A stretch of DNA of 41,465 nt. Origin: Defluviitaleaceae bacterium. Lineage in GTDB: Bacteria > Bacillota > Clostridia > Lachnospirales > UBA5962. Shown here piece by piece: positions 30,030 through 39,796 of this stretch. Under the pieces are notes generated by a model. That model saw only the letters and a list, made by a program, of their open reading frames with translations, had not been told where the DNA came from and did not search any database. The stretch is taken from positions 1 through 41,465 of the forward strand of contig WQZK01000002.1 in the NCBI GenBank assembly GCA_009780765.1, written 5' to 3'. Numbering within the stretch: the stretch's first letter is position 1; each line of letters opens with the position of its first letter. The translations under genes were made by a program, and so were the position numbers.

Positions 30030-30899
30030 TCAAAAAAATGTCATATTTTTGGTATTTGACCATATTTCAAAGTCTTCTTGATTTTCTGTGCCTAAATTTA
30101 TACTAAAGAGTGCAAAAATACTAATCTCATACTCTAATACTCCATTAAAAAAAGGGCGAGTTCTAAGGGAATGAATTGCCCTTAGATTCATTATCTCTAA
30201 ATAATATCTGTTTCTTTTGATTGTTAAAAAATTTACTGTATAATGCTCTTGCGGCTCACCAAGTTCAAATGTATAATAAGGTATATATGACCAAAAAATA
30301 GTATTATAGTGATTCCAAGGTCTGTTAAAATAAGCTATTTCTACTTGTTTACCGCTTAAATTTATTAACTTTACATCAGCATAAAAACTCCAACCCCGTG
30401 GCAATGTAGTTTCTTCTATAAATAAAGATACCGCAAAGTTGCCGCATTCACTATAGCCCCATTCTCGCCCTGCTTTTAGTAGTTGTATTTCTAGTTTATC
30501 AATCTGCTCTTGCAACCTATCAACCTGCCTTTGCAACGCTTGAATAAGTGCTAACAAATTAGCGTTTACATAATCTGCACTTTCTATCAACTCGTCAATT
30601 TGAATTTGCAATTCCTCAACAAAGTCTTGCAACGCTTTAATTTGCTCTTGCAATAACTCTATTTGTGCCTCATTATAAGTCGCACCACTCTGCAAATCAT
30701 CAATTATGCCTTGCAGTAGTTTATTTTGAGCCTCTAACGCTTCTATACGCTGAGTTAGTGTTGCTATTACTTGTCTTTCTTGCTCTAAGGCTTCAATCCT
30801 AGCTAGCAAATCAGCATTTGTAGTGTCGCAAGCAGTAAAAGCCACAATGCTAAACAGCATAATTATCGAAACAGCTATGGTTATAAGTTTTTTTGTCAT
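30030..30899 (-). CDS. Coiled-coil lipoprotein, paralog family
   Basis: Same signal peptide and heptads; C-terminal FYADVKLINLSGKQVEIAYFNRP. Confidence 0.8.
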   Translation of the reverse strand: MTKKLITIAVSIIMLFSIVAFTACDTTNADLLARIEALEQERQVIATLTQRIEALEAQNKLLQGIIDDLQSGATYNEAQIELLQEQIKALQDFVEELQIQIDELIESADYVNANLLALIQALQRQVDRLQEQIDKLEIQLLKAGREWGYSECGNFAVSLFIEETTLPRGWSFYADVKLINLSGKQVEIAYFNRPWNHYNTIFWSYIPYYTFELGEPQEHYTVNFLTIKRNRYYLEIMNLRAIHSLRTRPFFNGVLEYEISIFALFSINLGTENQEDFEIWSNTKNMTFF

Positions 30900-30931
30900 G
30901 ATTTAGATTCTCCTAAGGTAAATAGTAAAAA

Positions 30932-31750
30932 CTATAAGTCCAAATATGGGTGATAAAAGGTTAAAGTAATCGGATTGGAGATAATGTTAAAGTCACGCAT
31001 ATATGGCGGTCTTGGCGACCATGTTCTCTGTCCTATATAGTGCACTGTTGTAAAACTAGCTCTTGCAGTTATATCGTACCTTCCTGGCATTGGCCGTTGT
31101 AACATCTGCATAGCTCTATAAAATGTCTCCAAAGTAGCTTCTCGTGTAATTTTTATTACCTCGTCTATTTCTATCGTACTGTATGCTAAAACAAGAGGAT
31201 AATTAGGTAGTATGCTATTGTCAATCCAAAGGCGTGGTATAACAAAGCTACCATGTTCAACTATCAATCTCATTCCCGATAAATTCTTAAATACAATATC
31301 TATCGTTACTCCTGCTGTAAAATTCATAAAATAGAATTCGGTAGGTCCGTTAACGGTAATCGCAAGATAAAAATCATCTTCGGTAAGATTGGCAATTTGC
31401 TCTTTCCACACAACAAAATCTATCTTTTCTTTAGCCATAGCAACAGCATAACCTACTCCAACCTTATCCGTTGCAGCATTTATATTGACTATACCTTCTT
31501 TAATATAATCCTGTATTCTTACCCAATTTGCCTCGCTAAAATTTTCTTGTCCTTTAGCATAGGCATAATCTTACAACTCCTGTATTGCAGCTGCTTGATA
31601 CTCCGCTAGCGTTATAATTGGCGAAGTTGGTGTTTCAGTTGTTGTGCTGCTACTCTCAGTACTTGATGGTGTAACCTCGCAAGCCGTAAAAGCTATAACG
31701 CTAAACAGCATAATTATCGAAACGGCAACTACTATTATTTTTTTATACAT
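30932..31750 (-). pseudogene. Lipoprotein with Ig-like C-terminal domain, interrupted by an in-frame TAA
   Basis: MYKKIIVVAVSIIMLFSVIAFTACEVTPSSTESSSTTTETPTSPIITLAEYQAAAIQEL*DYAYAKGQENFSEANWVRIQDYIKEG..AMAKEKIDFVVW reads in one frame with a single stop at 31571-31573. Confidence 0.8.
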
Positions 31751-31775
31751 ATAAATTAAAATCCTTCTGCTATAT

Positions 31776-31793
31776 TCCGTACTATTGGACGGA
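31776..31793. promoter_or_regulatory. Inverted repeat TCCGT-N8-ACGGA in divergent XRE/lipoprotein region, copy 2
   Basis: Identical to 24347-24364. Confidence 0.45.
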
Positions 31794-31905
31794 TTTATTT
31801 GACATCATGATACTATAGAAAAAATCATTTGTAAACATATTTTCTAATCTTTTCTAGCCTAACTAAGCGTTACATCTTATTAGTTTTAAGAGTATAAAAT
31901 ATTTT

Positions 31906-32160
31906 ATGTCGGTTAATATTATATATATGATAAAAAAAGAATTTGTTGATAGACTTAAAACTTTACGAACAAAAGCAGGATTATCTCAACGAGAAATTAT
32001 TAACACATTAAAAATAGGCTCAAGGTCTTATGAGCATTACGAATCCGAAAACAGCAAACGCATTCCAGAGTATAAAAATCTAATAGCATTAGCTAGCTTT
32101 TTCAACTGCTCTATAGATTATTTGCTTTGTCAAACAAATAATCCGGTTAGAAATTTATAA
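31906..32160 (+). CDS. XRE-family HTH transcriptional regulator (paralog of 24478)
   Basis: FVDRLKTLRTKAGLSQREIINTLKIGSRSYEHYESENSKRIPEYKNLIALASFFNCSIDYLL. Confidence 0.88.
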   Translation: MSVNIIYMIKKEFVDRLKTLRTKAGLSQREIINTLKIGSRSYEHYESENSKRIPEYKNLIALASFFNCSIDYLLCQTNNPVRNL

Positions 32161-32200
32161 GTAGATTAAATAGCATCTATTAAATAACGCTACACAAAAA

Positions 32201-32245
32201 AAGCCTTGCAGACTATATTGCAAGGCTTTGTAAAGACTGTGTAAA
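32201..32245 (-). terminator. Terminator hairpin (second copy of the 15008 unit)
   Basis: AAGCCTTGCA-gactatat-TGCAAGGCTT plus TTTACACAGTCTTTACA on the minus strand. Confidence 0.7.
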
Positions 32246-32251
32246 GTTATA

Positions 32252-32500
<249 letters not shown>

Positions 32501-33409
32501 TTAATCAAACATTGATATTTGTATATTCGAAGAATTTATATTTTCATCATCTACTGAGTTTGTTTCTTGTAAATACTCTTGTTCTATGTCATAATTATTT
32601 ATTAAACATTCTAACATAGAATTTCTATTAATTTCATTTGCACCAACATGATAAAAATGCTCTTTCGTATCAATATAGAAGTTTTTATAATTCATTTCTA
32701 TATAATTATTTTTTCTATATTTATTATGATGCCAAGTAGATAATAAAAATTTAGACTTAGTGGAATTTAATAACAAAGAAAGTAAATTTTCCTTTTCTTC
32801 ATTCCATGATTCATGATAATCTGCATATCTATCAATATACGGCGGGTCGCAATAGATAAAATCATTTTCAGTTGTTTCTACTATAATTTCCTCAAATGAA
32901 ACACACCTAAATTCATAATCATTTTTTTTTATAATCTTTGCGACCGCTTCTATTTGATTAACTATTTTTGTAATATATGATCTAGAAAATCTATTAGGTT
33001 TATGGCAAAACGGCACATTAAATCCACCATTTTTATTAAATCTCATTAAACCGTTGAAGCAACTTCTATTCAAAAACAGAAAATCATGAGAATTAGGCAA
33101 CAAATTAAACCTATTGCGTACTTCTTTATAATACTCTACACCACTCATTGCCAGTTTATTTGTATGCTCTAATAAATATTCCTTAACACTTGTGTTAGAA
33201 AGTGTACCTGATTGAATATCTTTATAAAATTGTATTATATGTGGATTAGTATCGGAAAAAACAGCTTTTTTAGGCATAATATTAAATCCAACTACACCCG
33301 AACCCATAAAAGGCTCGTACCAAACATTATAAGAAACTGGGATTTTTGAAGCTATCCATTCTACCAACTTTGTTTTTTTACCTTGGCACTTAATAGGAGG
33401 TATTATCAT
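32501..33409 (-). CDS. EcoRV-family DNA N6-adenine methyltransferase (predicted GATATC)
   Basis: IIPPIKCQGKKTKLVEWI, WYEPFMGSGVVGFNIMPK, DFLFLNRSCFNGLMRFNKNGGFNVPFCHKPNRF, FIYCDPPYIDRYADYHESW, STWHHNKYRKNNY, TKEHFYHVGANEINR; closely resembles recalled M.EcoRV. Confidence 0.9.
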   Translation of the reverse strand: MIIPPIKCQGKKTKLVEWIASKIPVSYNVWYEPFMGSGVVGFNIMPKKAVFSDTNPHIIQFYKDIQSGTLSNTSVKEYLLEHTNKLAMSGVEYYKEVRNRFNLLPNSHDFLFLNRSCFNGLMRFNKNGGFNVPFCHKPNRFSRSYITKIVNQIEAVAKIIKKNDYEFRCVSFEEIIVETTENDFIYCDPPYIDRYADYHESWNEEKENLLSLLLNSTKSKFLLSTWHHNKYRKNNYIEMNYKNFYIDTKEHFYHVGANEINRNSMLECLINNYDIEQEYLQETNSVDDENINSSNIQISMFD

Positions 33410-34199
33410 TCTTTTATCCCACCTCTATACTTTATAAACTCGGCTAGTGTAGTTATTTTGTGAGTTTTGCCTTCTTTATCTGTAATTGTTATTTTGCCGT
33501 AATTCATCCAATAATCATCAAACAATTTTTCGCCATCTTCATATTTTGTAAACTTTCCTGTTCCATTAACCAAATCGCTCAGACTTTTTACACTACCAAT
33601 ATTTGCTGTGTTTCCACTGCCTTGTTTATCGCTAGCTATTTTCCATTTTTCTGTAAAAAATACTTTTAGATTTTTTATAACAGAATTTATTTTATCTAAA
33701 TCAGATAATTTATAAATTTCTCTTTCATCTGCTTTTTCATTTCTATCATAAATTATACCTAAAACAAAATGTGCTTTATATTCTTGATACGGGTACTGTA
33801 TATTTTTTTTTGAAGTGCGATGCGTAAAGTACCCAGCATGAGAGCCTAGTGTAAAAACAGCATCTCCGCCTTTTTTACCCTTTCTAAAGGTTGTTTTAAT
33901 ATCAACAGCATATTTAATTTCTGGATTACCCTTACAAATGAAAGTTAAGTCGGGATAATAGTTTTGATGGTCAGCTAAAACAATATCAAAATTTACTTTT
34001 TCAGCAAATTCAATCAATAATGGAAAAACATGTAATTCTAAAATCTTAGATATTATTTTGGTGTCTTGGGATATCGTATAAATATTTTTTTTATATCTAT
34101 AAACCCCTTAATTGCCCACTTATTTGAAGCGTCAACTATTTCTGTTTGTATCTTCTCACTTAAAGCTACAAATGTTTTCTCAAATGCCCATTTTTCCAT
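33406..34199 (-). pseudogene. EcoRV-like type II restriction endonuclease, frameshifted at an A8 tract (possibly phase-variable)
   Basis: NYYPDLTFICKGNPEIKYAVDIKTTFRKG..FTLGSHAGYF..KNIQYPYQEYKAHFVLGIIYDR..GSGNTANIGS matches EcoRV. N-terminal MEKWAFEKTFVALSEKIQTEIVDASNKWAIKGFIDIKK lies in another frame, joined by +1 at 34085-34092 to NIYTISQDTKIISKILELHVFPLLIEFAEKV. Confidence 0.82.
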
Positions 34200-34253
34200 A
34201 TTGTTAATTTTCTTTTATAGTTTTTATAATTGTATTGCTTTGCCTGTTACTCC

Positions 34254-35780
34254 CTACTTAATCGGCTTCATTGTCGGAAACAGTATAACATCTCTAATGC
34301 TAGCACTATCTGTTAGTAGCATTACCATTCGGTCAATACCTATGCCTAGTCCGCCCGTTGGAGGCATACCGTACTCTAGGGCTGTAACAAAATCATCATC
34401 GTGAGCCATTGCTTCAGCATCGCCTGATTGCTTTAATGCTACTTGTGCCATAAATCTTTCTTTTTGGTCGATTGGGTCGTTAAGCTCGGTATACGCATTA
34501 CCCATTTCTCTGCCGTAGATAAAAAACTCAAAACGGTAAACAAAGCCAGGTTTATTCGCAATTTTTTTAGCTAGCGGGCTAACCTCAATCGGATATTCCG
34601 TAATAAAGGTCGGATTTATTAAATTAGGCTCTACAATTTTATCAAACACTTCAAATAAAATATTACCAACAGTTTTTGGCAGGTCTTTGTTTAAATGAAC
34701 ACCCGCCGCTAATGCCAGTTTTTCGGCATCTACTACTTTTTTTACTTTAGAAAAATCTACTTTAGCATATTTTTTAACCGCCTCTACCATCGTCAACTTT
34801 TCCCACGGAGTTGTTAAATCAATTTCTATGCCTTGATAGCTAATTTTACGACCTAGTTGTAATTCATCTAAGCACTTACAAAAAAGCTCCTCTACAAGCA
34901 CCATCATATCGTTATAATCGGCATACGCTTCGTACAATTCCATCATAGTAAACTCGGGGTTATGCTTAGGGCTCATACCCTCGTTTCTAAACATTCTGCC
35001 CATTTCGTACACCTTATCAAAACCACCTACGATAAGTCGCTTTAAGTACAATTCGGGTGCAATACGCATAAATAATTCTAAATCTAAAGTATTGTGATGT
35101 GTTGTAAACGGACGAGCACTAGCACCGCCTGCAAGAGTTGCTAAAATAGGAGTTTCTACCTCTAAAAACCCTTTGCTATCTAATAAACTACGAATAGCTT
35201 TAATTATTTTTGCCCTAGCGACAAAAGCATTTTTAACCTCGGGATTAGCAATCAAATCCACATAACGCTGGCGATAGCGAGTATCTACATCTTTTAATCC
35301 ATTAAATTTTTCAGGAAGCGGAAGTAATGCTTTAGCCAGCAGAGTAAATTTATTTATTTTAACGCTAATCTCGCCCGTGCGAGTTTTGAAAACAAGCCCT
35401 GTAGCACCGATTATGTCGCCAATGTCAAGATTAGTAAACTCATTATGCCCTTCCTCTGTTAAATTATCAATATTAGCAAACAGTTGCATTTTACCGCTAT
35501 TATCTAAGATTGTAGCAAAACTAGCCTTACCCATAATGCGACGGGTAAGAATACGACCTGCAATTATAACAGTTTGACCTTCTAGCTGCTCAAAACTTTC
35601 TACAATTTGAATAGCAGTATGCGACGGCAAAAACTTAGTCTCGTCAAACGGATTTTTTTTCGCTTTAATAAGACCAGTCAGCTTGTCCCTACGGTTTTGC
35701 ACTTGCTCGTTATAAGTCGGCTCTACAACTTGCGTTTGTTGTACATGCTGATTATTTTGTTTTATTTCTTTTTCTTTCAT
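34254..35780 (-). CDS. lysS: Lysyl-tRNA synthetase (class II)
   Basis: [118 protein letters not shown]. Confidence 0.96.
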   Translation of the reverse strand: MKEKEIKQNNQHVQQTQVVEPTYNEQVQNRRDKLTGLIKAKKNPFDETKFLPSHTAIQIVESFEQLEGQTVIIAGRILTRRIMGKASFATILDNSGKMQLFANIDNLTEEGHNEFTNLDIGDIIGATGLVFKTRTGEISVKINKFTLLAKALLPLPEKFNGLKDVDTRYRQRYVDLIANPEVKNAFVARAKIIKAIRSLLDSKGFLEVETPILATLAGGASARPFTTHHNTLDLELFMRIAPELYLKRLIVGGFDKVYEMGRMFRNEGMSPKHNPEFTMMELYEAYADYNDMMVLVEELFCKCLDELQLGRKISYQGIEIDLTTPWEKLTMVEAVKKYAKVDFSKVKKVVDAEKLALAAGVHLNKDLPKTVGNILFEVFDKIVEPNLINPTFITEYPIEVSPLAKKIANKPGFVYRFEFFIYGREMGNAYTELNDPIDQKERFMAQVALKQSGDAEAMAHDDDFVTALEYGMPPTGGLGIGIDRMVMLLTDSASIRDVILFPTMKPIK

Positions 35781-35859
35781 GATTTTTGCTTTTTTTACTT
35801 ATTCCAGAATGAATTAGTTTATAACATATCATATTTATAATTGTATGTCAAATTTAGTT

Positions 35860-35916
35860 ATTATTAAAAAACAGAATAGCTATATAAAAAATACTACCAC
35901 TCTGTTTTTTAATAAT
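35860..35916 (-). terminator. Perfect 16-bp inverted repeat ending in a T-run, downstream of the 35921 gene
   Basis: ATTATTAAAAAACAGA ... TCTGTTTTTTAATAAT. Confidence 0.6.
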
Positions 35917-35920
35917 TATA

Positions 35921-36424
35921 TTACCAAACTGCTTCGGTTATAGTATTGCCTACAGCTACAATGAGAGCAAATATAGCTATCGCTAAAAAACAACCCGTTT
36001 TTTGCCCTTCGTATTTGCGATTTAATATAGCAATTATTACTATACCACTAATAGCTATTGCCACTGATGTAATATCTAAACCTATACGAAAGCCTACTGT
36101 ACCTACACCTAAATTAAAAAATGTAGCTGATAAAACATTTAATATCCAAGATATAATAGGCAATGCTATCGCTAATCCTCTAAACCATTGAGGCGGTTTA
36201 ATTGGTGGATTATATGGATCAAACCCATTATGCGATGGGTGTCCAAAATTATGCTGTGGAGGGGGCTGACCATCGACGCCCATCCAAGGTTGACCTTGTG
36301 GAAGTTGATTTTGCCATGGCTGTGGAGGAGAGTGTTGAAAAGGTTCTGCTGTTACTTCTGACCCACAACTAAAGCAAACCACCTCACCCTCTTGTAATGG
36401 CGACCCACATGATTTACAATTCAT
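35921..36424 (-). CDS. Small zinc-ribbon membrane protein
   Basis: MNCKSCGSPLQEGEVVCFSCGSEV, Pro/Gln-rich linker, TM helices. Confidence 0.75.
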   Translation of the reverse strand: MNCKSCGSPLQEGEVVCFSCGSEVTAEPFQHSPPQPWQNQLPQGQPWMGVDGQPPPQHNFGHPSHNGFDPYNPPIKPPQWFRGLAIALPIISWILNVLSATFFNLGVGTVGFRIGLDITSVAIAISGIVIIAILNRKYEGQKTGCFLAIAIFALIVAVGNTITEAVW

Positions 36425-36600
36425 AGTATATATTTTCTCCTTTCGCTAAAGCAAAATGTTTAAGCACAGTTATTTTTGCGATAAAACAACTTATTTTGCC
36501 TAGCACTTCTTAAGTATGCTATTATATTATATTTTTAAGCTTTGGGCAACAAATAAAACTTTCCTATTAGTTAATGTTTTAACAATAATAAAAAATAACT

Positions 36601-37065
36601 CTACCCTACTTTAAGCACCTTATAAATAATATCGCCAGCAGGAGCTTTAACCGATACCTCATCGCCCTTGCGTTTACCTAACATTGCCTTACCAATCGGC
36701 GAATCATTAGAGATTTTACCCTTAAATGGATTGCTCTCGCTACTACCTACTATTGTGTACTCAAACTGTTGCTTTGTAGCAACATTTTCAATTAAAATCT
36801 TTGTACCAAAATCTACGCTGTCGCCTTTTTTCTTTTCGTCAATTATCTTAGCTTTTTTAAGTTTAGCATCAATCTCGGCAATTTCCGCCTCCATTTTTGC
36901 TTGCTCTTCTTTTGCTATATCGTATTCGGCATTCTCGCTAAGGTCGCCAAATTCTCTAGCCACTCTTATTCTCTCGGCCGCCTCGGGTCTACCTTGCACT
37001 TTTAAGTATTGTAGCCTAGCTTCTAATTCTTTTTTATGCTCGGCCGTCATTAAAACTTCTGACAT
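36601..37065 (-). CDS. greA: Transcription elongation factor GreA
   Basis: MTAEHKKELEARLQYLK..RPEAAERIRVAREFGDLSENAEYDIAKEEQAKMEAEI..SNDSPIGKAMLGKRKGDEVSVKAPAG. Confidence 0.96.
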   Translation of the reverse strand: MSEVLMTAEHKKELEARLQYLKVQGRPEAAERIRVAREFGDLSENAEYDIAKEEQAKMEAEIAEIDAKLKKAKIIDEKKKGDSVDFGTKILIENVATKQQFEYTIVGSSESNPFKGKISNDSPIGKAMLGKRKGDEVSVKAPAGDIIYKVLKVG

Positions 37066-37328
37066 TTTTTATATTACTCCTATTTTTGGGTTCGCATTTA
37101 TTTGCTTAGACTACATTATACGAAAGATTGAATGATTTTGCAACTCGAATTTTTATATTCAACGCATAATTTGTTGATTTATAATTTATTGACTAGAAAG
37201 AAATACAAAAATAAATATCATAAAAAATAATTTCAAAGCTTTTGCAACGAAACAATATTCTAAAGTGTATTATATATGTAGTGATAATTACACACTACAA
37301 TTTACAAACTAAAAAACGGAGATATTCT

Positions 37329-37898
37329 ATGGAAAAATTAAACTCAAAACTTAAAAAAATCATACTTATACTAACTGTAGCTATTACCATTGTCATCACC
37401 ACTACAACCTTACTCGGTTGCGATTATAGTTGCCCTACCGACATAAATTTTAACTCACAATACATTCGTACCGATTGGATAGAGCAAAGCTGGGATGTAT
37501 GGCCACTACCAAATACTGTAGTAAGAATTTCAAATATAGAAGAACTCAACGAATATATAGGTAGTTATTCGGATTGGGAGGATTTTGGTTGGTGGGATAT
37601 GTATGGTACTCCTATTATTCCTCCATATTTTAATACGCTACAAACAACCTTTACCGAGAATTTCTTTTTAGAAAAGCAATTCATTATAGTAAGAGTTGGC
37701 GAAGGCAGTGGTTCTAATAGGCATCGGGTAACAAGAATTACGCAATACGGCGAGATTTTTATAAATAGAATACTGCCTGGTCGTGGTATGTATGGCACTG
37801 CCGATGTTGCCGTATGGAGTATTATAATAGAGCTGCCGCAAGCATTTAACCCCGATAACTTTACGATTACATTTAGTACTAAATCAACCAGAAGATAA
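37329..37898 (+). CDS. Hypothetical lipoprotein
   Basis: MEKLNSKLKKIILILTVAITIVITTTTLLGCDYSC lipobox; internal ATG chosen over the longer ORF. Confidence 0.65.
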   Translation: MEKLNSKLKKIILILTVAITIVITTTTLLGCDYSCPTDINFNSQYIRTDWIEQSWDVWPLPNTVVRISNIEELNEYIGSYSDWEDFGWWDMYGTPIIPPYFNTLQTTFTENFFLEKQFIIVRVGEGSGSNRHRVTRITQYGEIFINRILPGRGMYGTADVAVWSIIIELPQAFNPDNFTITFSTKSTRR

Positions 37899-37914
37899 AA
37901 ATGAAACTAATATC

Positions 37915-37955
37915 CAAAAAAGGTATTTGAAATTAAATTTCAAATACCTTTTTTA
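37915..37955. terminator. Bidirectional terminator
   Basis: AAAAAAGGTATTTGAAATT-AAATTTCAAATACCTTTTTT. Confidence 0.85.
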
Positions 37956-38064
37956 ATGCTCGGACAATCTAATATTCCGCCCCTACAGTTTATAAATAAT
38001 CCACTCTAAATTACATAATATAAATCAATAATTGTGCGTTGAGTATCTTGCATTTCACATTGAT

Positions 38065-38277
38065 TTATGTTTCATTCGGCTTAATGCCTGTTAGCTTTGT
38101 TGCCCAATGCGATAGCTTTTCGCTATGATTCATTTCGTCTGAGATTATCTCGGATATATCGGCATAAAGTTCGGCCGGTAATCCCGGATATGTAAGTAGT
38201 CTAAAGTAACCCTCGATAGCCTCTTGTTCGCCTGCGTTATTTTTGCTCAGTATTGCTGCAATATCATTTAGATTCAT
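38065..38277 (-). CDS. Short ferritin-like/rubrerythrin-type protein
   Basis: NNAGEQEAIEGYFRLL..ISEIISDEMNHSEKLSHWA (ExxH-type pattern). Confidence 0.6.
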   Translation of the reverse strand: MNLNDIAAILSKNNAGEQEAIEGYFRLLTYPGLPAELYADISEIISDEMNHSEKLSHWATKLTGIKPNET

Positions 38278-38340
38278 ATGATTAAATTTTCCTCCGGTAA
38301 TAATATATGTAAAGGAATATGAATTTGTGAATTTTTATTT

Positions 38341-38363
38341 GGGACGCACTCTTGGGCGTCCCG
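38341..38363. repeat. Short palindromic element, copy 2 (just 3' of uppP)
   Basis: GGGACGCACTCTTGGGCGTCCCG. Confidence 0.85.
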
Positions 38364-38367
38364 AACT

Positions 38368-39237
38368 CTAAAACAAAAACCATACAAAATCATTTAGCAC
38401 TACAAATAACGCAAGCACTACTAAATAAATTGCAAACGCATCAAGCGAAATTCTGCTAAATAATTTTAGCATTAAACTAATTGCTATAAACCCCGTTATA
38501 AATGCTGCTAAAAATCCGGCAGCGGCAGCAGCAACAGAAACACCAAAAGCATCGGCACTTAAACCAACTCCAACAAACTGGAAAATACTTGCACCGATAA
38601 TGATTGGAATTGCGATTAAAAACGAAAAATTAGCGGCGGTTTGTTGGTCTTGCCCCAGCATTTTAGCTCCTGCTATTGTTACACCGCTTCTAGAAATTCC
38701 GGGTAATCCTGCTGTGCCTTGAATTATTCCGATAATAGTTGCATCTAAAAATGATAACTCCTTTATATCATTTCGGGACGCCCGGTGTGCGTCCCCTACA
38801 GCTAATGTGGACTGTTTTTTATTCATCTGTAGAGAACGCATACCGGGCATCCCACCTCTTGCTTTTCTCCCCAGCATTCCGCTAACAAATAACACTATTG
38901 CTGTAATTAAAAAACAAAATGCTAACCATCTGCCGTCAAACGCTGACTCAAACACATTTCTAAATATCAAAAAAATCACAACGGTTGGAAGTGTTGCTAC
39001 AATAATCAATAAATTCATTTTTTGAAACGGTTTTCTAACTAGCCCAAAAAGCGTTTTCCGCATTACAACGATAACCGCAAGTAGTGTTGCTAAGTGTGTT
39101 AAAAGCTCAAAACCTAACGGCATATAGTTAACACCGACAGCCCGACCTACTATAATTAAATGTCCGCTAGAGCTAATCGGTAAAAATTCTGTTATGCCTT
39201 GCACAATACCCAGTATGATTGCTTGAAGGATGGTCAT
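38368..39237 (-). CDS. uppP: Undecaprenyl-diphosphatase UppP/BacA with an extra loop insertion
   Basis: AIILGIVQGITEFLPISSSGHLIIVG and IIGIIQGTAGLPGISRSGVTIAGAKMLG. Confidence 0.94.
   Translation of the reverse strand: MTILQAIILGIVQGITEFLPISSSGHLIIVGRAVGVNYMPLGFELLTHLATLLAVIVVMRKTLFGLVRKPFQKMNLLIIVATLPTVVIFLIFRNVFESAFDGRWLAFCFLITAIVLFVSGMLGRKARGGMPGMRSLQMNKKQSTLAVGDAHRASRNDIKELSFLDATIIGIIQGTAGLPGISRSGVTIAGAKMLGQDQQTAANFSFLIAIPIIIGASIFQFVGVGLSADAFGVSVAAAAAGFLAAFITGFIAISLMLKLFSRISLDAFAIYLVVLALFVVLNDFVWFLF
38774..38854. repeat. Inverted pair of palindromic elements inside uppP (copies 3 and 4)
   Basis: CGGGACGCCCGGTGTGCGTCCCCTACAG (38774-38801) and CTGTAGAGAACGCATACCGGGCATCCCA (38827-38854), about 25 bp apart in inverted orientation. 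Confidence 0.85.
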
Positions 39238-39275
39238 AGGCTTAAGATATGCTTATGAACTCCATATAATGCACT

Positions 39276-39374
39276 AATGAGAAATGATTGATTTATTTTA
39301 GTAAAATTAAATACCGCTTATTAGATATAAGTAAGTCCGAAATTTCTCATTCGCCTCATTTCTAATTTCTCATT
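39276..39374. repeat. AATGAGAAAT / AATTTCTCATT short repeats
   Basis: AATGAGAAAT at 39276; AATTTCTCATT at 39341 and 39364, inverted relative to it. Confidence 0.5.
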
Positions 39375-39378
39375 GAAT

Positions 39379-39639
39379 TTACTCGCTCGCATTTTCTAGC
39401 ACCAACATTTCAAAATCTATACTTTCTACAAAATCGGTTGCCTTAAAGCGTACGATATTAAATTGCTCAAAATGATTAGCGTGAGTCTTTAGAATAACGG
39501 GCGTAGGAATATCTAACTCGTGGCAAATAGCAGAAAGGTAAGCAAAAAAATAAGCGGTAGAAAATTTATCTGTTTCGCTTAATACATAGCTTCGTGTAAT
39601 TTTTTGCTCTAACATTGTTTTTGCCCAAATTTTTGTCAT
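39379..39639 (-). CDS. Conserved hypothetical protein (86 aa)
   Basis: Intact ORF; no recognised domain. Confidence 0.55.
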   Translation of the reverse strand: MTKIWAKTMLEQKITRSYVLSETDKFSTAYFFAYLSAICHELDIPTPVILKTHANHFEQFNIVRFKATDFVESIDFEMLVLENASE

Positions 39640-39701
39640 TTTTATTGTGAAGTCCTATTTATAATATTATCTTAATTCGTTAAAGTTTTTTTCTATATAT
39701 T

Positions 39702-39726
39702 CGGGACGCCCAAGAGTGCGTCCCCG
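39702..39726. repeat. Short palindromic element, copy 5 (intergenic)
   Basis: CGGGACGCCCAAGAGTGCGTCCCCG. Confidence 0.85.
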
Positions 39727-39796
39727 CACATTCAGAAAAAAAGTATATAATAAAACGCTTGCGTATGTCAAAACAAAATGATAAAATAATCGTGTT

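Noticed and set aside
31571-31573. Stop-codon reassignment or suppression
   Set aside because: All intact genes end normally at TAA/TAG/TGA and no systematic in-frame stops are seen; a point mutation is simpler.
34066-34404. Plus-strand 112-aa ORF
   Set aside because: Antisense to the lysS 3' end and the EcoRV-like gene; explained by the minus-strand coding frames.
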